Source of the DNA: Rhynchopus sp. YZ270_cl-10
Taxonomy: Eukaryota > Euglenozoa > Diplonemea > Diplonemida > Diplonemidae
Direction: 5' to 3'
Assembly (NCBI GenBank): GCA_964035575.1
Contig: OZ037878.1
Location: 124,001 to 188,000 of the forward strand
DNA: 64,000 nt
Positions 1-10,302 of this stretch are shown one piece after another. Numbering within the stretch: the first letter of the stretch is position 1; the number at the start of each line of letters is the position of its first letter. The translations under genes and the position numbers were made by a program. The notes under the pieces were generated by a model that was given only the letters and a program-made list of their open reading frames with translations, had not been told where the DNA came from and did no database searches.

Positions 1-3000
1 GCCAAAGTAAACCCAAAGTAAACGACGATTTTTCTGCAACAAACAAATTTTTTGACTTGAAATACAAAGCCCTCTCTCACAGTGTACCCCCCCCGTATTC
101 TGTACATGACTGGGTGCACCGTGGGTGGACCCCGCAAAATCAAGGAATGTCTTTGATAATTGCAAACCGCCTCAAAAAAATGGTTGATGCTGACACCTCA
201 CCGATGCCCAGCCCAGCGATGAAAGAACACCACACAAGATCAGAGGAAAGTGAAGACAAAAAAAAAAAATAACGAAATTGTACTATGCAGGTATGCACTC
301 TACACGACCCTCCGGACATGTTGAAGCGCTGTTCGAAAAAAAAAAGAAAAGAATACTTGAAAGATGAATGCACCCCCCCTTCAACGCTCTTCGGTACAGT
401 CAGTAAAATACGACTTGTGTACCGAAGGTGACGATCTCGTGCTTAGTCATCTTCACCGTCAAAAACAATCTTTAGCATTTTTTTTTTTTTTTGTTCGATG
501 GTAGACTACTATGTATAGTAGCCACGATTATTCATCCTGGAAAAGAAAAAAAGGTTGCAGGATGAATGCCTCAAAAACAAGAGAGAGAGAGAGAGAGAAT
601 AAAATTATTTCAACATATGCATCCAATCAAATTGAAAGCACAGAGCAAAAGAAACAGAGATGGGGAACAGCCGGGCAATAACCCGGGGTTTTTTTTTGAA
701 AACTTTTTTGAAAAACTTTGTTGTGATCGTGTCATGCATGACCAGAACACCGAAATCATAAAAAAGCAAATTTTGATAACGTGAAAAGCACGGATGCAGA
801 AGCACGTTCAAAAAATGAAAACAAATGAGATTGTAGTGCAAAACAGGGCATATTACTGATGATTTTTTTCTTCTTTTGTACCACCCGTTTCATCTTCTTG
901 AAGAGGGTAAGAATGGAAGAGAAATATGCGGGTGTCATTTCTTTTATTTTCCTTTTTTTTTTCCTTTTTGAAAACTTGGTTGCATTAGTGGACACCCGAA
1001 GATGAACACCATATACTTTTTTGTTGAAAAACTTTGAGTTCTACATCAGTATTTCACTTTGCAAAAATGCCCTTCAAATCTTTCAAAACTTTGTGTTTCG
1101 CTTAAACTAAAAAAGAGTGAAGTTGAGTTGAGAGTTCAAAATGAAGATAAATTTTTGGAGAAAAAAAAAACAGTTTTTTGCATTATTAACTTTAGCTTCG
1201 CATGACCAACAACCATTGCATCATATCACGACATTATTTTTCCCACTTTTAAATTGCCTTTTGTATTTTTACCGCGAAAGAACTAAATAATTCAGAGGAA
1301 AAATAGGGGAACTGGGTTTGGGGGTGATTTTTTCCCGGGTGACACCAGAAAAAAGAGTATGGGCGGGGGGATTTTCGCTGTTCTTTATTTTCTTTGTTTT
1401 CTGAGAGTCAGGGGAGGGGGTAGGGGTTGCAAACTAAGACATGAAAATGTCCTTTTTTACCCCGCTAAAGTTGTAACAATGTTACAAAACATTTATTTCC
1501 TCCCTCTTTTTTTTGTTCGTGGGATTCAACGTGGGGGGATACCCAAAAATATCCCCTCTTTTACTTTTTACTGAAAAATGATACGTTTTGGACAGAGTGA
1601 TTCCAAAAAAAAAAACACATACTGTCACACTAAAGGAAAACGTCACACATGGCAACACCCCTCCCTATGCCAAAAACGAAGTTTTTTTTCCCCCTAAAAG
1701 ATGAAACTAAGCCCCTAAGCAATTCACATGATCTTTAAAAATAAAAACTTGAAAAATGAACGCTCCTCTCAGTGTTAGTCATCTTTCAAACAGGGGAGTT
1801 TGAAAATGTTTTTTGTATGTTTTGAAAGTGCTTTGTGCTCTGTTTAATTGTGCTTGATAGTTTTGTAGACGTGGAGTTGGAGAGGAAGGGCTCTCATTGT
1901 TAGTCATCTTTCAAACAGGGGAGGGGATAGTGGGACTCACCTATGGTGGTTATCGAAGGGACTTTGACGGGGACATGGGGTTCGAAATTAAAAAGACCAC
2001 TGTTTTAATTGCCGTTGGGGGGGAAGAGCGGCGCGGGTCTTACGAAAAGCATCTTTTTTCAGATGTATGGGGGAAAAAAACCACCCTGTTCACCCTGTTA
2101 ACAAAGTAACATGCATTTGCCTTGGTGATTTTGTAACGTATTACAATTTTCACTTACCAAGGAAGCAAGGCTACTGTGCAAAAGGGTTGGCAAGGAAGAC
2201 AAACTGGGGGGATCCAAAGAAAGAGGATAGTTGTTGATGCAGGCACACCTCCGACTGACCCGTACGATGCCAGCCATCGGAATGAAAGCACAAAGTACCC
2301 CTGCGGACAACAACAACAAAAATAGGCTCATCATTCCTCACTGGACAGTGGGATGAATTTAGAGGTAAGCATTTATTTTTGCAAAATAAAATGGGGGGTG
2401 AAAAAAGGGAAGTAAAAAAAACAACAACACCATATAACTTGCGATACAATGCCCTCTCACGACAGTGTACCAAGACAAAAAGGAGGGATTTAAAATCTTG
2501 AAACCCAGCATTTTTCTCTTTTTGTTGTTCGTATTTTGCTTTGAAAGCAATATAGGGAAGGGTACGTGGAATTGCAATTTACACTTCCAAAAAATAAAAA
2601 AAATGCACTTTTTAAAAAACAAAAAACCTACTGAAAAAAAGACAAAAAATAATTAAAAAAAAGCGGGACGAAAATGGCCGTTTTCTTCGCACCTGAAAAG
2701 ATACGAAACACGGGGACTGTCACTTGGCCCGACTTTTATTCCCTCTTTGAAAGTGGAAAGCAACAAAAAAAGAAAACAGGTTCTGTATTTTCTTTCCCCG
2801 CTGTGAAGGGAATGTTTCTTTTTAAAAGAACGAGGGAAACAAAAAAAACATATTTTTTTTTGAAATGCGGGATGTGACTCGCTGGACATTTCAAGAAAAA
2901 AAAATCGGAAGAAACTTAGGTTTCAAACAACCAAAAAGAGAAAAAAAAGATTCAAAAGAAGAGTGGTCCTCAGTTTGTCTCGCACCGATCTTTTAAAAGA

Positions 3001-3980
3001 GCGGCAGAGTGATACTGAAGGAAACCTCTCTGATCACCAGGGGGGTTTTTTTTTAAATCTTTCCGCTGAAAGAAACTGAGAGGGAAAAGAATAAAACAGC
3101 TGGGGGAAGGAGGCTGAACGGCAACAAAAAAAAAAAAACAAAAAAAAAAAAAAAAAAAAAGACGTAACAGAAAGTAAGCGCTTGGATTTTGGAGAATAAA
3201 AAAAAAAAAAACAGGGCTTGTGAAGGTACCTACGCCTCATTGGGGCAGGTTCGAGCAGCCAAAAAAGGAAAACAAAAGAAACGTCGAGAGATGAATATGC
3301 CTCGTGTGCGTACAACGTCTTTCAAACAAAAGAGAAAGATGTGAAGTTGATAGTGCAAAACGCCTCTGGGACGCAGGCACTGACACTCAAACAAAAGAAA
3401 CGTCGAGAGATGAATACGCCTTGTGTGCGTACAACGTCTTTTTTTTCACTGTAACCTACCATGGTAGGCGTGACGCTGACTACACGGTAGTTATTGGTAG
3501 CCGCGCCACTGGTACTGCCTCTTGCTTAGTTTTGTTGTTGTGCTACTTAGCGGGGTTCCACACTGCGACGGGGCAGGGGGGGGCGTCTTTCAAACAAAAG
3601 AGAAAGAAAAATGTGAAGTTGATAGTGCAAAACGCCTCTGGGACGCAGGCATCTGACACTCCGCGGGTTATCGAACCCCCCCCGAAAAAAAAGTGGTGTG
3701 GCTGAATGTGGGGAGTTCACAAAGTACGCAAGAAGTACGAAACACCCCTTCAGCCACCCCAAAAAACAGAGACTTTTATTTTGATATTTTCCAAAACTCA
3801 AAAAGAGTTATTGGCAGACTTTTTTGATCGAAAAAGAAAACCAAAATAAAAAAAAAAGCTGGCGAGGAGAAATGGCAAAAAACAAAAAAAAAAGAGGAGC
3901 TTTTTTATCTGTTTTAAATGTTACTGTTTTGGTTATTTCAATAGTAAACCCTACGTTAGGGGCCTCCCGTTTTTCTGTTC
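1..3980. other. Gene-free left flank rich in short repeats
   Basis: I see no credible gene in this stretch. The longest open frames are under 140 residues and run through A/T homopolymers. It holds copies of several dispersed short repeats: a repeat with ATACAAAGCCCTCTC at about 62-140, a CTCGTG-loop hairpin at 425-458, and a 25-base direct repeat ending in CAAACAGGGGA at about 1775-1800 and 1896-1920. A GATGCAGGCACACCTCC repeat lies at about 2230-2309. Two near-tandem copies of a roughly 130-base unit start at 3265 and 3396, and the S2 repeat (see 46133) occurs at 3340-3391 and 3613-3677. Confidence 0.6.
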
Positions 3981-4018
3981 TTTTTTGATATTTTGTTGGA
4001 TTAGTGTCAGTCTTCACC
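3981..4018. repeat. Dispersed GATAATTTGTTGG/TCTTCAC motif, 3' flank copy
   Basis: A T-run followed by a GATATTTTGTTGG-like core, ATTAGTGT and then TCTTCAC. Related copies lie at about 967-1010, 28518-28564, 32275-32327, 39531-39568 and 54971-55010, all in this orientation. On the transcribed minus strand each reads GTGAAGA, CACTAAT, then an A-run. This copy starts 27 bases beyond the stop codon of the eIF4E-like gene, so it may lie in a 3' untranslated region or mark its 3' end. It could also be a SINE with an A-rich tail. Confidence 0.45.
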
Positions 4019-4044
4019 ATTTTCTGCCTTTTTGCATGGTTTGT

Positions 4045-4357
4045 TCAGAAATCATTCTCAAAGTCGGCGTCATCTGCCCAGCAACAGGGACTCTCTGAAT
4101 CACAGTGCAAACCTGTTAACGTTTAATTTAACAAAAAAAAATAACGGCTATATTATTCGAGTTTCTAATAACACTACGTGTAAGGAAAAAAACATACCTT
4201 CCGGGAGAGTCATCAACGACGGTGCTGATGTGCCTGAGAGGGAGAGCAGGGATGGGGAGGACAGCACCCTGCGCAGGATCGGGACGTCTTCGCTGGACCG
4301 CGAGAGACAGCTGCTGGAGCGCACACGGGGCAGGGCGTGGCACGACGTCGTCTCCTC

Positions 4358-4393
<36 letters not shown>

Positions 4394-5576
4394 TTCCCCC
4401 TCACCGTCACTGCAGTCCACACAAGGTATGGGCTCCTCCACAAGGCGTGCGGCGTCCTCGCTCACCTTCTGCATCCGTGCCACCTCTGCCAGCAGCGCCT
4501 CGGCACGCTCCTCCGAGACTGCCCCCTCGTACTCCCCACCCACCTGCACACCCGCCACCTCCGCCTCCTCGGTGTTGTGTCCCTGCCTGCCACGGAACTG
4601 AATCGTACGGCGCTGCTTTCTGCTCATCCCTGCAGGGTACAGAACACCACAAAAGATAAACGCTGGCGCGATTTGCTGTATTTAGAAAGGGTAAAAATTC
4701 TGGGGAAAAAAAAAAAAAACATACGTCACGCGAACGCGAGACCTGCAGATCAGCCTCGAAGCATGTGGCTAGGGAGTCCTTGGGGAGGCACGTGTCTTTG
4801 CTTGCATCCGTCTTTGCCTCGCGTCTGGGCGGCCCGCGTGTAGCAAGCTCGTTGTCGAGGAAGGCCTGGCTTACGGTCTGTGGGTGTGAACGGCTCTTCC
4901 TGTGCGACGGGCGCACTCTGGTGCTGATGGGTTGGATAGGCTGCAGGACGTCTGCTGCTGGCGTTGGGACACATTCGAGACGTGAGTACTCGACACACGC
5001 ATCACTTCCCTCTGTCATAGAAGTCACCTGCGCGAGCTGCTGCTTCAGGCTGTTCAGAACGTTCTCCTGCGCAGGCGCCACCCACACATCAAGAAACGTG
5101 CCCTCCTCCGAGACAGTCACAGTCGCCCCACGCGCGTAGTCGCCGTCCTGCAGCTGCCCCCCTACCAGCGCAATGGAGAGGATGTGCCACACCTTGACCA
5201 CGTCCATGCTGCCGGTGCAGTTGCTTAAACGGAATTTTCCAGAGACAGACCGTACGCCATGGCGGAAGAGCTCGAGCCTGCACCCCACGTCGATGCTGCC
5301 TACGGAGATGCTGTTGTACAGCGGCCAGAAGTGTGTGATGGTGTCGAAGGAGCCGATCTCGTTGCTTGGGGTGTCGCCCCGTGCAGTGCCCACAGCGAAC
5401 GTCCAGCGCTGCTCGAGACGCTCGCCTCCAGACCGGTAGAGTTTCCGCGAATCCTGAGATAAAAAGAAAAGAAGGTGGAGTAAGAAGGTGAAAAAGTGGG
5501 AGGGGGGTGGGGGGGAGAAAACCCCATATACCTCAGCAACGGCGCACGAAGAAGAGTCCATGAGCTGCGTTTGCAT
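4045..5576 (-). CDS. Divergent eIF4E-family protein with acidic C-terminal extension
   Basis: Proposed exons are 5532-5576, 4725-5453, 4198-4612 and 4045-4112 (418 residues). eIF4E proteins bind the mRNA cap and start translation. The N-terminal 150 residues fit the family: QRWTF near residue 31, GSFDTITHFWPLYN at 49-62 (human FDTVEDFWALYN), LFRHGV at 77-82, VWHILSIALVG at 103-113, and DVWV at 137-140 matching human W166. The segment that should hold the MWE cap-stacking Trp is missing, and no Trp stands at the W56 position. Binding of the ordinary m7G cap is therefore doubtful. The C-terminal half has an uninterrupted D/E run coded by a GAGGAC-type microsatellite, and ends WADDADFENDF. The second intron boundary is the least certain; the other three exon joins keep frame with GTAT...AG introns. 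The ATG at 5576 is the first in frame. Confidence 0.7.
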
Positions 5577-6248
5577 GATTTGTTTTTTTAGTGTGGAACA
5601 ACCCGGACTGGCTTTTTCCAACTTCTCTTTTTTCCCTTCCTGTTTTTTTGAGGGGTGATAGGGGTTTTTTTTTAGAATAAGTTAAAGAAATGGGTGGGGG
5701 GATGGATAATGGGGGAAAATATTGTTGGGCGTGCTTTCGCTTTTGTGGGAAAGAAATCTGGTTAAAAAAAAAAACTTCTCATGTGGGAAAGGCCACAGCC
5801 TTTTTCTAAGGAGGTTGAGACGGAGGTGTTTGTGCCCTGTAAAGGGTGCTTTGTTAAGTTGGAACGAAATGTCAGAACAAAATATTGAAATAAAAAAAAG
5901 TGAAAGCCGATAGTGCAAAACGCCTCTGGGGCGCAGGGTACTGACACTTACTGCGGGTTGTACAACCCCCGCTTGGGAGTTGCTAGGAAAACTGTAAGCA
6001 GGTGTCAGTCATTCCCCTCCATCCTACGAATAAGTAAAAGGGAGTACATTGTGCACAATCCAGAAAGAGCGAAAGAAGAGGGTTTTTTTAGTTAGCTAAG
6101 CTCAAGAAAACCTTCTTTAAAACCTTGAAAAGATAAATTTGGAACGCAGGCGAGGTATTACCGGGGGATTTTTTTTTACCCGGTAATTCCCGGTAATCAG
6201 TAACGGGTGTCATCCATGTGCATAGTGCAAAAGTTGACACCACTCCGC

Positions 6249-6283
<35 letters not shown>

Positions 6284-6506
6284 GATATTCTGCCTATTTT
6301 AATTGTTCGCATTTTTTGTTGTGTCGACAATCATTTCACACTGTTGTGTGCTATTTCGACAAAAAAAGCGTCCACCGGACAATACTCAAATGACCCCTAA
6401 AGGGGACGGGTAGTCATCTCCACCCGATTTTTAGACAAATAGTCTTGGCAAATAAAAAGATGAACAGACCAAAAAAGATGGAAGCTCCTCTGATGCTGTG
6501 GAAAAT
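5577..6506. other. Spacer with S2 repeat and AG microsatellite
   Basis: No gene is visible. It contains a copy of the S2 repeat (core CAAAACGCCTCTGGG) at 5898-5968, a short hairpin made of ATTACCGGG and CCCGGTAAT around 6155-6188, and the AG run listed separately. An AG preceded by A-runs at about 5640 could be a spliced-leader acceptor for the eIF4E-like gene. Confidence 0.5.
6252..6282. repeat. (AG)n microsatellite
   Basis: About 15 perfect AG units. A shorter run lies at about 580-598. Confidence 0.95.
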
Positions 6507-8841
6507 CTAACTCACGGTGCTCGTAAGAGACCGCATTGGGAGGACCGTGTCCATGCTCATTGTGGTTGAGTCGCTTGGCGCTTCCTCTTCGATGATGGGT
6601 ATGTCTGAGCCGCAACCGAAGGAAGCACCGCGTATGCAGTCCTCGCTGACTTCTTCGCGTGAGGACGCGTGGTCGGTTACGCTATGAATACGATTGAGTT
6701 CTTCTAGGCGAACCATAGCGTGGTCGTGGATCATTTGCTTGAGTTCTTTGTTTTGGGCGATGACGCGTTCAAAGTCTGGTTTTTTGAGAACATAGAGACA
6801 ACACGACGTCACAGTACGCACCGACGCAACCCGTGTGCTCTGTGGCAACAACAACGCAATCTCACCAAACCACGTCCCATCAGACAGCGTCGCCTTTAGC
6901 TCCAGCCCGCTCATCCCCGCCAACACCTCCACCACCCCATTCGCAACAAAGTACATCTCCTCCCCAGGGTCCCCCGCATGAATGATGTACTCCTTCGGGT
7001 CAGCGTACTCATCCACAAGACGCCATGCAAGCTGTCCTATGACGTCCAAAGGAAGCGCAACGAAGAGAGGCACCTTACGCAACATACGGCGCTTAATATG
7101 AAAGCCAAGCTTGATCTGCATCAACTGCGGGAGTTGGTCCAAAATGTGTTTATAGTCTCGCACGCTGGCATCAAGAATAACAGGATAAACGGAAAAGGCA
7201 AGCCGTTGTATAGCCCATGGTATGTTGTTCCGTTGCATCAGAGACTCCAAACGGCGACGGCGTTCTAAAACCAGCAATTCAAAGGGGTCAATTGTGATAA
7301 AGTACGCCCCAGCACGGCCCCCGAGGGCCACCAGCAGAACCGATCCCGCGATTTCAAGAAACATGACGTAGTACTTGGTCCCAATCTGTGACGGCGACAT
7401 ATCGCCGAACCCGACGTTCGTCAGCACGCTCACGGTGAAGTAGAATGCAGAGAAGTACGCTGTCGTCACATCCTCGCTTATCGGTACCTCAATGCTGAGT
7501 TCCTCATCTGAAGCACAGGCCAACCAGATGCAGGTCGCTGTGTGCACAAAGATGCCCACCCAAAAGAGAAAGAGCAGGCACTCAATCCGCCAGGGAAGCG
7601 AAGTGTTCGGTGTAAGTGTGTTAAAAAGACTGGGGATGCGTGCAAGGCGTATGGTACGCAGCACGCACATCATGATGCCCCACTTCTCCGACACAAGCGC
7701 AAACACAACCAGGTCAATGGGCAGCGTTGCCAGCAGGTCTGCTACGAACCACGTCCTGAGGTACTTCCTCGCCAGGTCTGCAGAGTCGTCCAGTAGAACC
7801 CATTTTTCCATGCGGTACGTCGTCGTCTGTGGAGTATGTGGGGTGATGTGTGATGGTGGGTGATAGTGGGATACCTGCACAAACGCCATGTCCACAATCC
7901 AAAACAGCGTTGCCATAATCTTCATCGTAAGCATCGCAGGTATCATCTTCACCGAGAAGGCATTCCCCTGCAGCGTGAAGATGCACAGCACATAGTGCAC
8001 CACCTGTATTTTAATTTTTATTTTGATACATTGTTGAAATAGTGTAGTTACCACCTGAAGCTCCACCTAAAGTCACTCACGTAATAGCCTCGGATCGCCG
8101 TCTTTTTGCATTTTTGCCGTTCGCAACATACCTCAATGAAGAGGAGCAGAAGGTAGACGGTGTTCCAGACAAGCCGGAAGGTGCTGTTTGGGAAGAACAT
8201 GGAGGTGGACGAGACCTCGGGGAGGTTGAGCAGGTCCTCGGGACACCACTGCTCGGGCTCTGTGCTGCGCTGTGTGTTGCTGAGTGGGGCTTGCTCTGGG
8301 GAGTCGGGGACCTCTATGCGGGGTGGGATTGCTTGGCTCATGGGCGACGACATCACTGTGTGTGGCGGTGAGGCTGGCGGCATGTTGCGCAGGCTCTCGA
8401 CCTCTGCAGCCACGGTGCTGATGGAGTCTCGTGTGCGCTCGTCCCTCTCAAAGTCCTGCCGCTTCGACCAAGAATGATACTGCATCCGGTGCGGCGTGCT
8501 CGGCGACGTGGAATGCGTTGTGAGTGTGTGCATGCTGTACCGCATCGTGCGTCCACTACTCAGGATGTCCATATTCGCAAGGAGGGAGTCCAAATGGGTT
8601 TCAAGCTTCGCCAGTTGCAGTGCCTGGAGGGAAAGAAGAGTTTGGGAACATGCTGTTATGGGAAGAGAAAAGCATACATTGCCATTGCCGCTATGCCGGT
8701 GTCGTTTCGTCTCAGGTACGAGAGGGCTTTGGTTTGTCTGTAGGGAAAGTGAAGAGCGTATGTAATAGGTGGGGAGGGGGGTGGAAAGTGCTACACACCG
8801 GTGATGTGTTTGCGCCGTCGTCTGCCGTATCTCTTCTCCAT
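6507..8841 (-). CDS. Cyclic-nucleotide-binding-domain cation channel, paralogue A
   Basis: Proposed exons are 8797-8841, 8678-8737, 8132-8623, 7875-8003 and 6507-7826 (681 residues). It is a six-transmembrane channel of the CNG/HCN/EAG type. S1 to S3 are hydrophobic, and S4 is weakly charged (LRTIRLARIP). The pore has VGFGD near residues 380-384, a K-channel-like filter. S6 is followed by a basic C-linker and a cyclic-nucleotide-binding fold at about 490-620, with GEIALL and the ligand-contact Arg region STRVASVR. The cytoplasmic N-terminus (about 170 residues) is low in complexity. The introns are 48-128 bases. The join after LLLLFIE skips an in-frame piece; this is supported by gap-free alignment with paralogue B over S1. 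The first two exons are the least certain. The ligand cannot be read from sequence: related euglenozoan domains sometimes bind nucleosides instead of cAMP or cGMP. Confidence 0.85.
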
Positions 8842-8929
8842 TGTGGGTCAAGTGGGTTCACAATCTTCGTACGAAAAGACACAGCTACACGCGCGTTGTC
8901 CAAACGAGGCGCAAAAAAAAAAAAAGAAA

Positions 8930-8976
8930 AGTTTATAAGATGATCCTAAGCCTCGTGCTTAGTCACCTTGAAAAAA
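8930..8976. repeat. CTCGTG-loop hairpin repeat (S3)
   Basis: The copy reads AAG...GATGATC, then CTAAGC-CTCGT-GCTTAG, then TCACCTTG; the inner stem pairs perfectly. Other copies in the same orientation are at about 425-458, 14905-14954, 25086-25125, 30247-30293, 32446-32480, 48552-48602 and 58206-58250, with a weaker one at 19668-19697. On the transcribed minus strand the loop reads CACGAG. Confidence 0.7.
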
Positions 8977-9024
8977 AGGGGGGTGGTGGAGAGAGCGGGG
9001 TAGGAGGTGCTCCTGTGGTGTGTG

Positions 9025-9662
9025 CAGGGGGGTCGGGTGGTACTTTTTAGCGGTTTTGGAACCGCTAAATGCCGGTTTAGCGGTTTGGGCAAAAAAAAAA
9101 AAAAAAAAGTATAAATCTGGATTTCGAGAAAAAATTTTTTTGGGGGGGTAGTGGTCACCCCTCCCACCCCTCACATCAGAAAATATCAGCTCCTAAAGAC
9201 ACTAAAGCACAGCCTCCTCCTGTCAGGTCGAACTCCCTGTTGGCCTTTGGGCTTTCTGCCTTACAGAGGCCCGGGGCACAGCGCACCGCGAGAGAGACAA
9301 GAAAGAAAAATGTAGCGTACCGTGCGCCTGCGGCGCAAGCTTGCAACCCACCCTTCCCATGACATAGTTTGGCTGAAAAATATTCAATTGTAAGCGCATT
9401 TTTTTTGAAATGTTACCGTGGCTTCGCCAAAAACTTTCGTTTAGCAAAATATGGAAGTAAAAGTTACGGAACTGACGATAATTACCAATGAAAGTGCCAT
9501 TGTATGTCAACACTTTTTAGTGTTGACATACAATGTTGCGTACCGTGGCTTCGCCAGGAACCTTTGGGTGCCAGTGACCCTTTTTAAGGGTGAAAAAGCT
9601 CGGGAGCCCAAAACCGCTAAACCGCTAAAAAAATTTTTCGGGAGACTCACCCGACCTCCCTG
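9025..9662. mobile_element. hAT-like non-autonomous transposon E1 (638 bp)
   Basis: The ends are CAGGGGGGTCGGGTGG and CACCCGACCTCCCTG, partly matching inverted repeats that continue into AGCGGTTTTGG. An identical 8-bp target duplication, GGTGTGTG, lies at 9017-9024 and 9663-9670. An 8-bp duplication and CAG-starting ends are hallmarks of the hAT superfamily. Inside are two boxes shared by the family: GCGTACCGTGCGCCTGCGG near 9315 and GCGTACCGTGGCTTCGCCAG near 9538. There is no transposase frame, so it must be moved by an enzyme coded elsewhere. Confidence 0.85.
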
Positions 9663-9690
9663 GGTGTGTGTTTGAGAGAAAACAAAAAAA

Positions 9691-9813
9691 ATTAGATTCA
9701 TATACTTTCAGTTCACAGAATTGAAAGTATTTGAAGAGGGTCAACACAATGCACCCTTTCCACAAAAAAGCCCCCCCTAGAAAGATGCATACACCTCGTG
9801 TGCACATCTTTAC
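9691..9813. repeat. S4 repeat followed by CTCGTG-loop hairpin
   Basis: TTAGATTCATATACTTTCAG and the following 45 bases recur at 48867-48935. Next comes a nearly perfect hairpin at 9779-9813: AAAGATG, a short arm, CTCGTG, then CATCTTT. The same order (S4, S1, hairpin) occurs at 48867-49073, so these may be parts of one composite repeat. Confidence 0.6.
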
Positions 9814-10302
9814 CGCTATCATTGTTAGTACGCTCCGTTGCTGAAAGTCTGGAGGCTGAGCTCCGAAACTCATTACTGGTGTCTGAAAACCACCAGCCAG
9901 AGCGACCCTGTGGGAGAAAACCCAACCCTGTGGATATGACAAGCTAGACACAGACTAGACACTGCCACAACGCACGCATGTCTGGCGACACGAAAACACG
10001 CTAAGAAGAGTGCAGCTTGCACCTCTTTTGGCAGATATCAGAACAGAGAGACAAAAAAACATCCTTTATTTTAGAATATGATAAGCACAGAAACCTGACA
10101 AAAAAAAAGGGGGGGGGGTTGTTTTAAAAAGCGGTGATAGGGGACACAATCAAAAATTTCCCCCCCACCGGACCCCACGCAGCAAAATGACAAAGAGAAT
10201 GTGTGTAAACACAGTCAGCCCTGTTTCGTTTTTCATTATTATTTTTTTGTGCTTCTTGTTTCTGTTCTACCGTACGATGTATATTTTTTGGGGTAAGTAG
10301 GC

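Noticed and set aside
3660-3680. Possible tRNA B box (GGTTCGATAACC on the minus strand) in the S2 repeat
   Set aside because: No A box at the right distance and no cloverleaf; at most a decayed SINE promoter.
3304-3705. A 133-residue plus-strand frame
   Set aside because: It is made of two copies of dispersed repeats (CTCGTG hairpin and S2) and has no coding bias.
8005-8066. A 12-base mini-exon (VELQ) in channel A
   Set aside because: Skipping it gives a gap-free alignment with channel B across S1, so a single 128-base intron is more likely.
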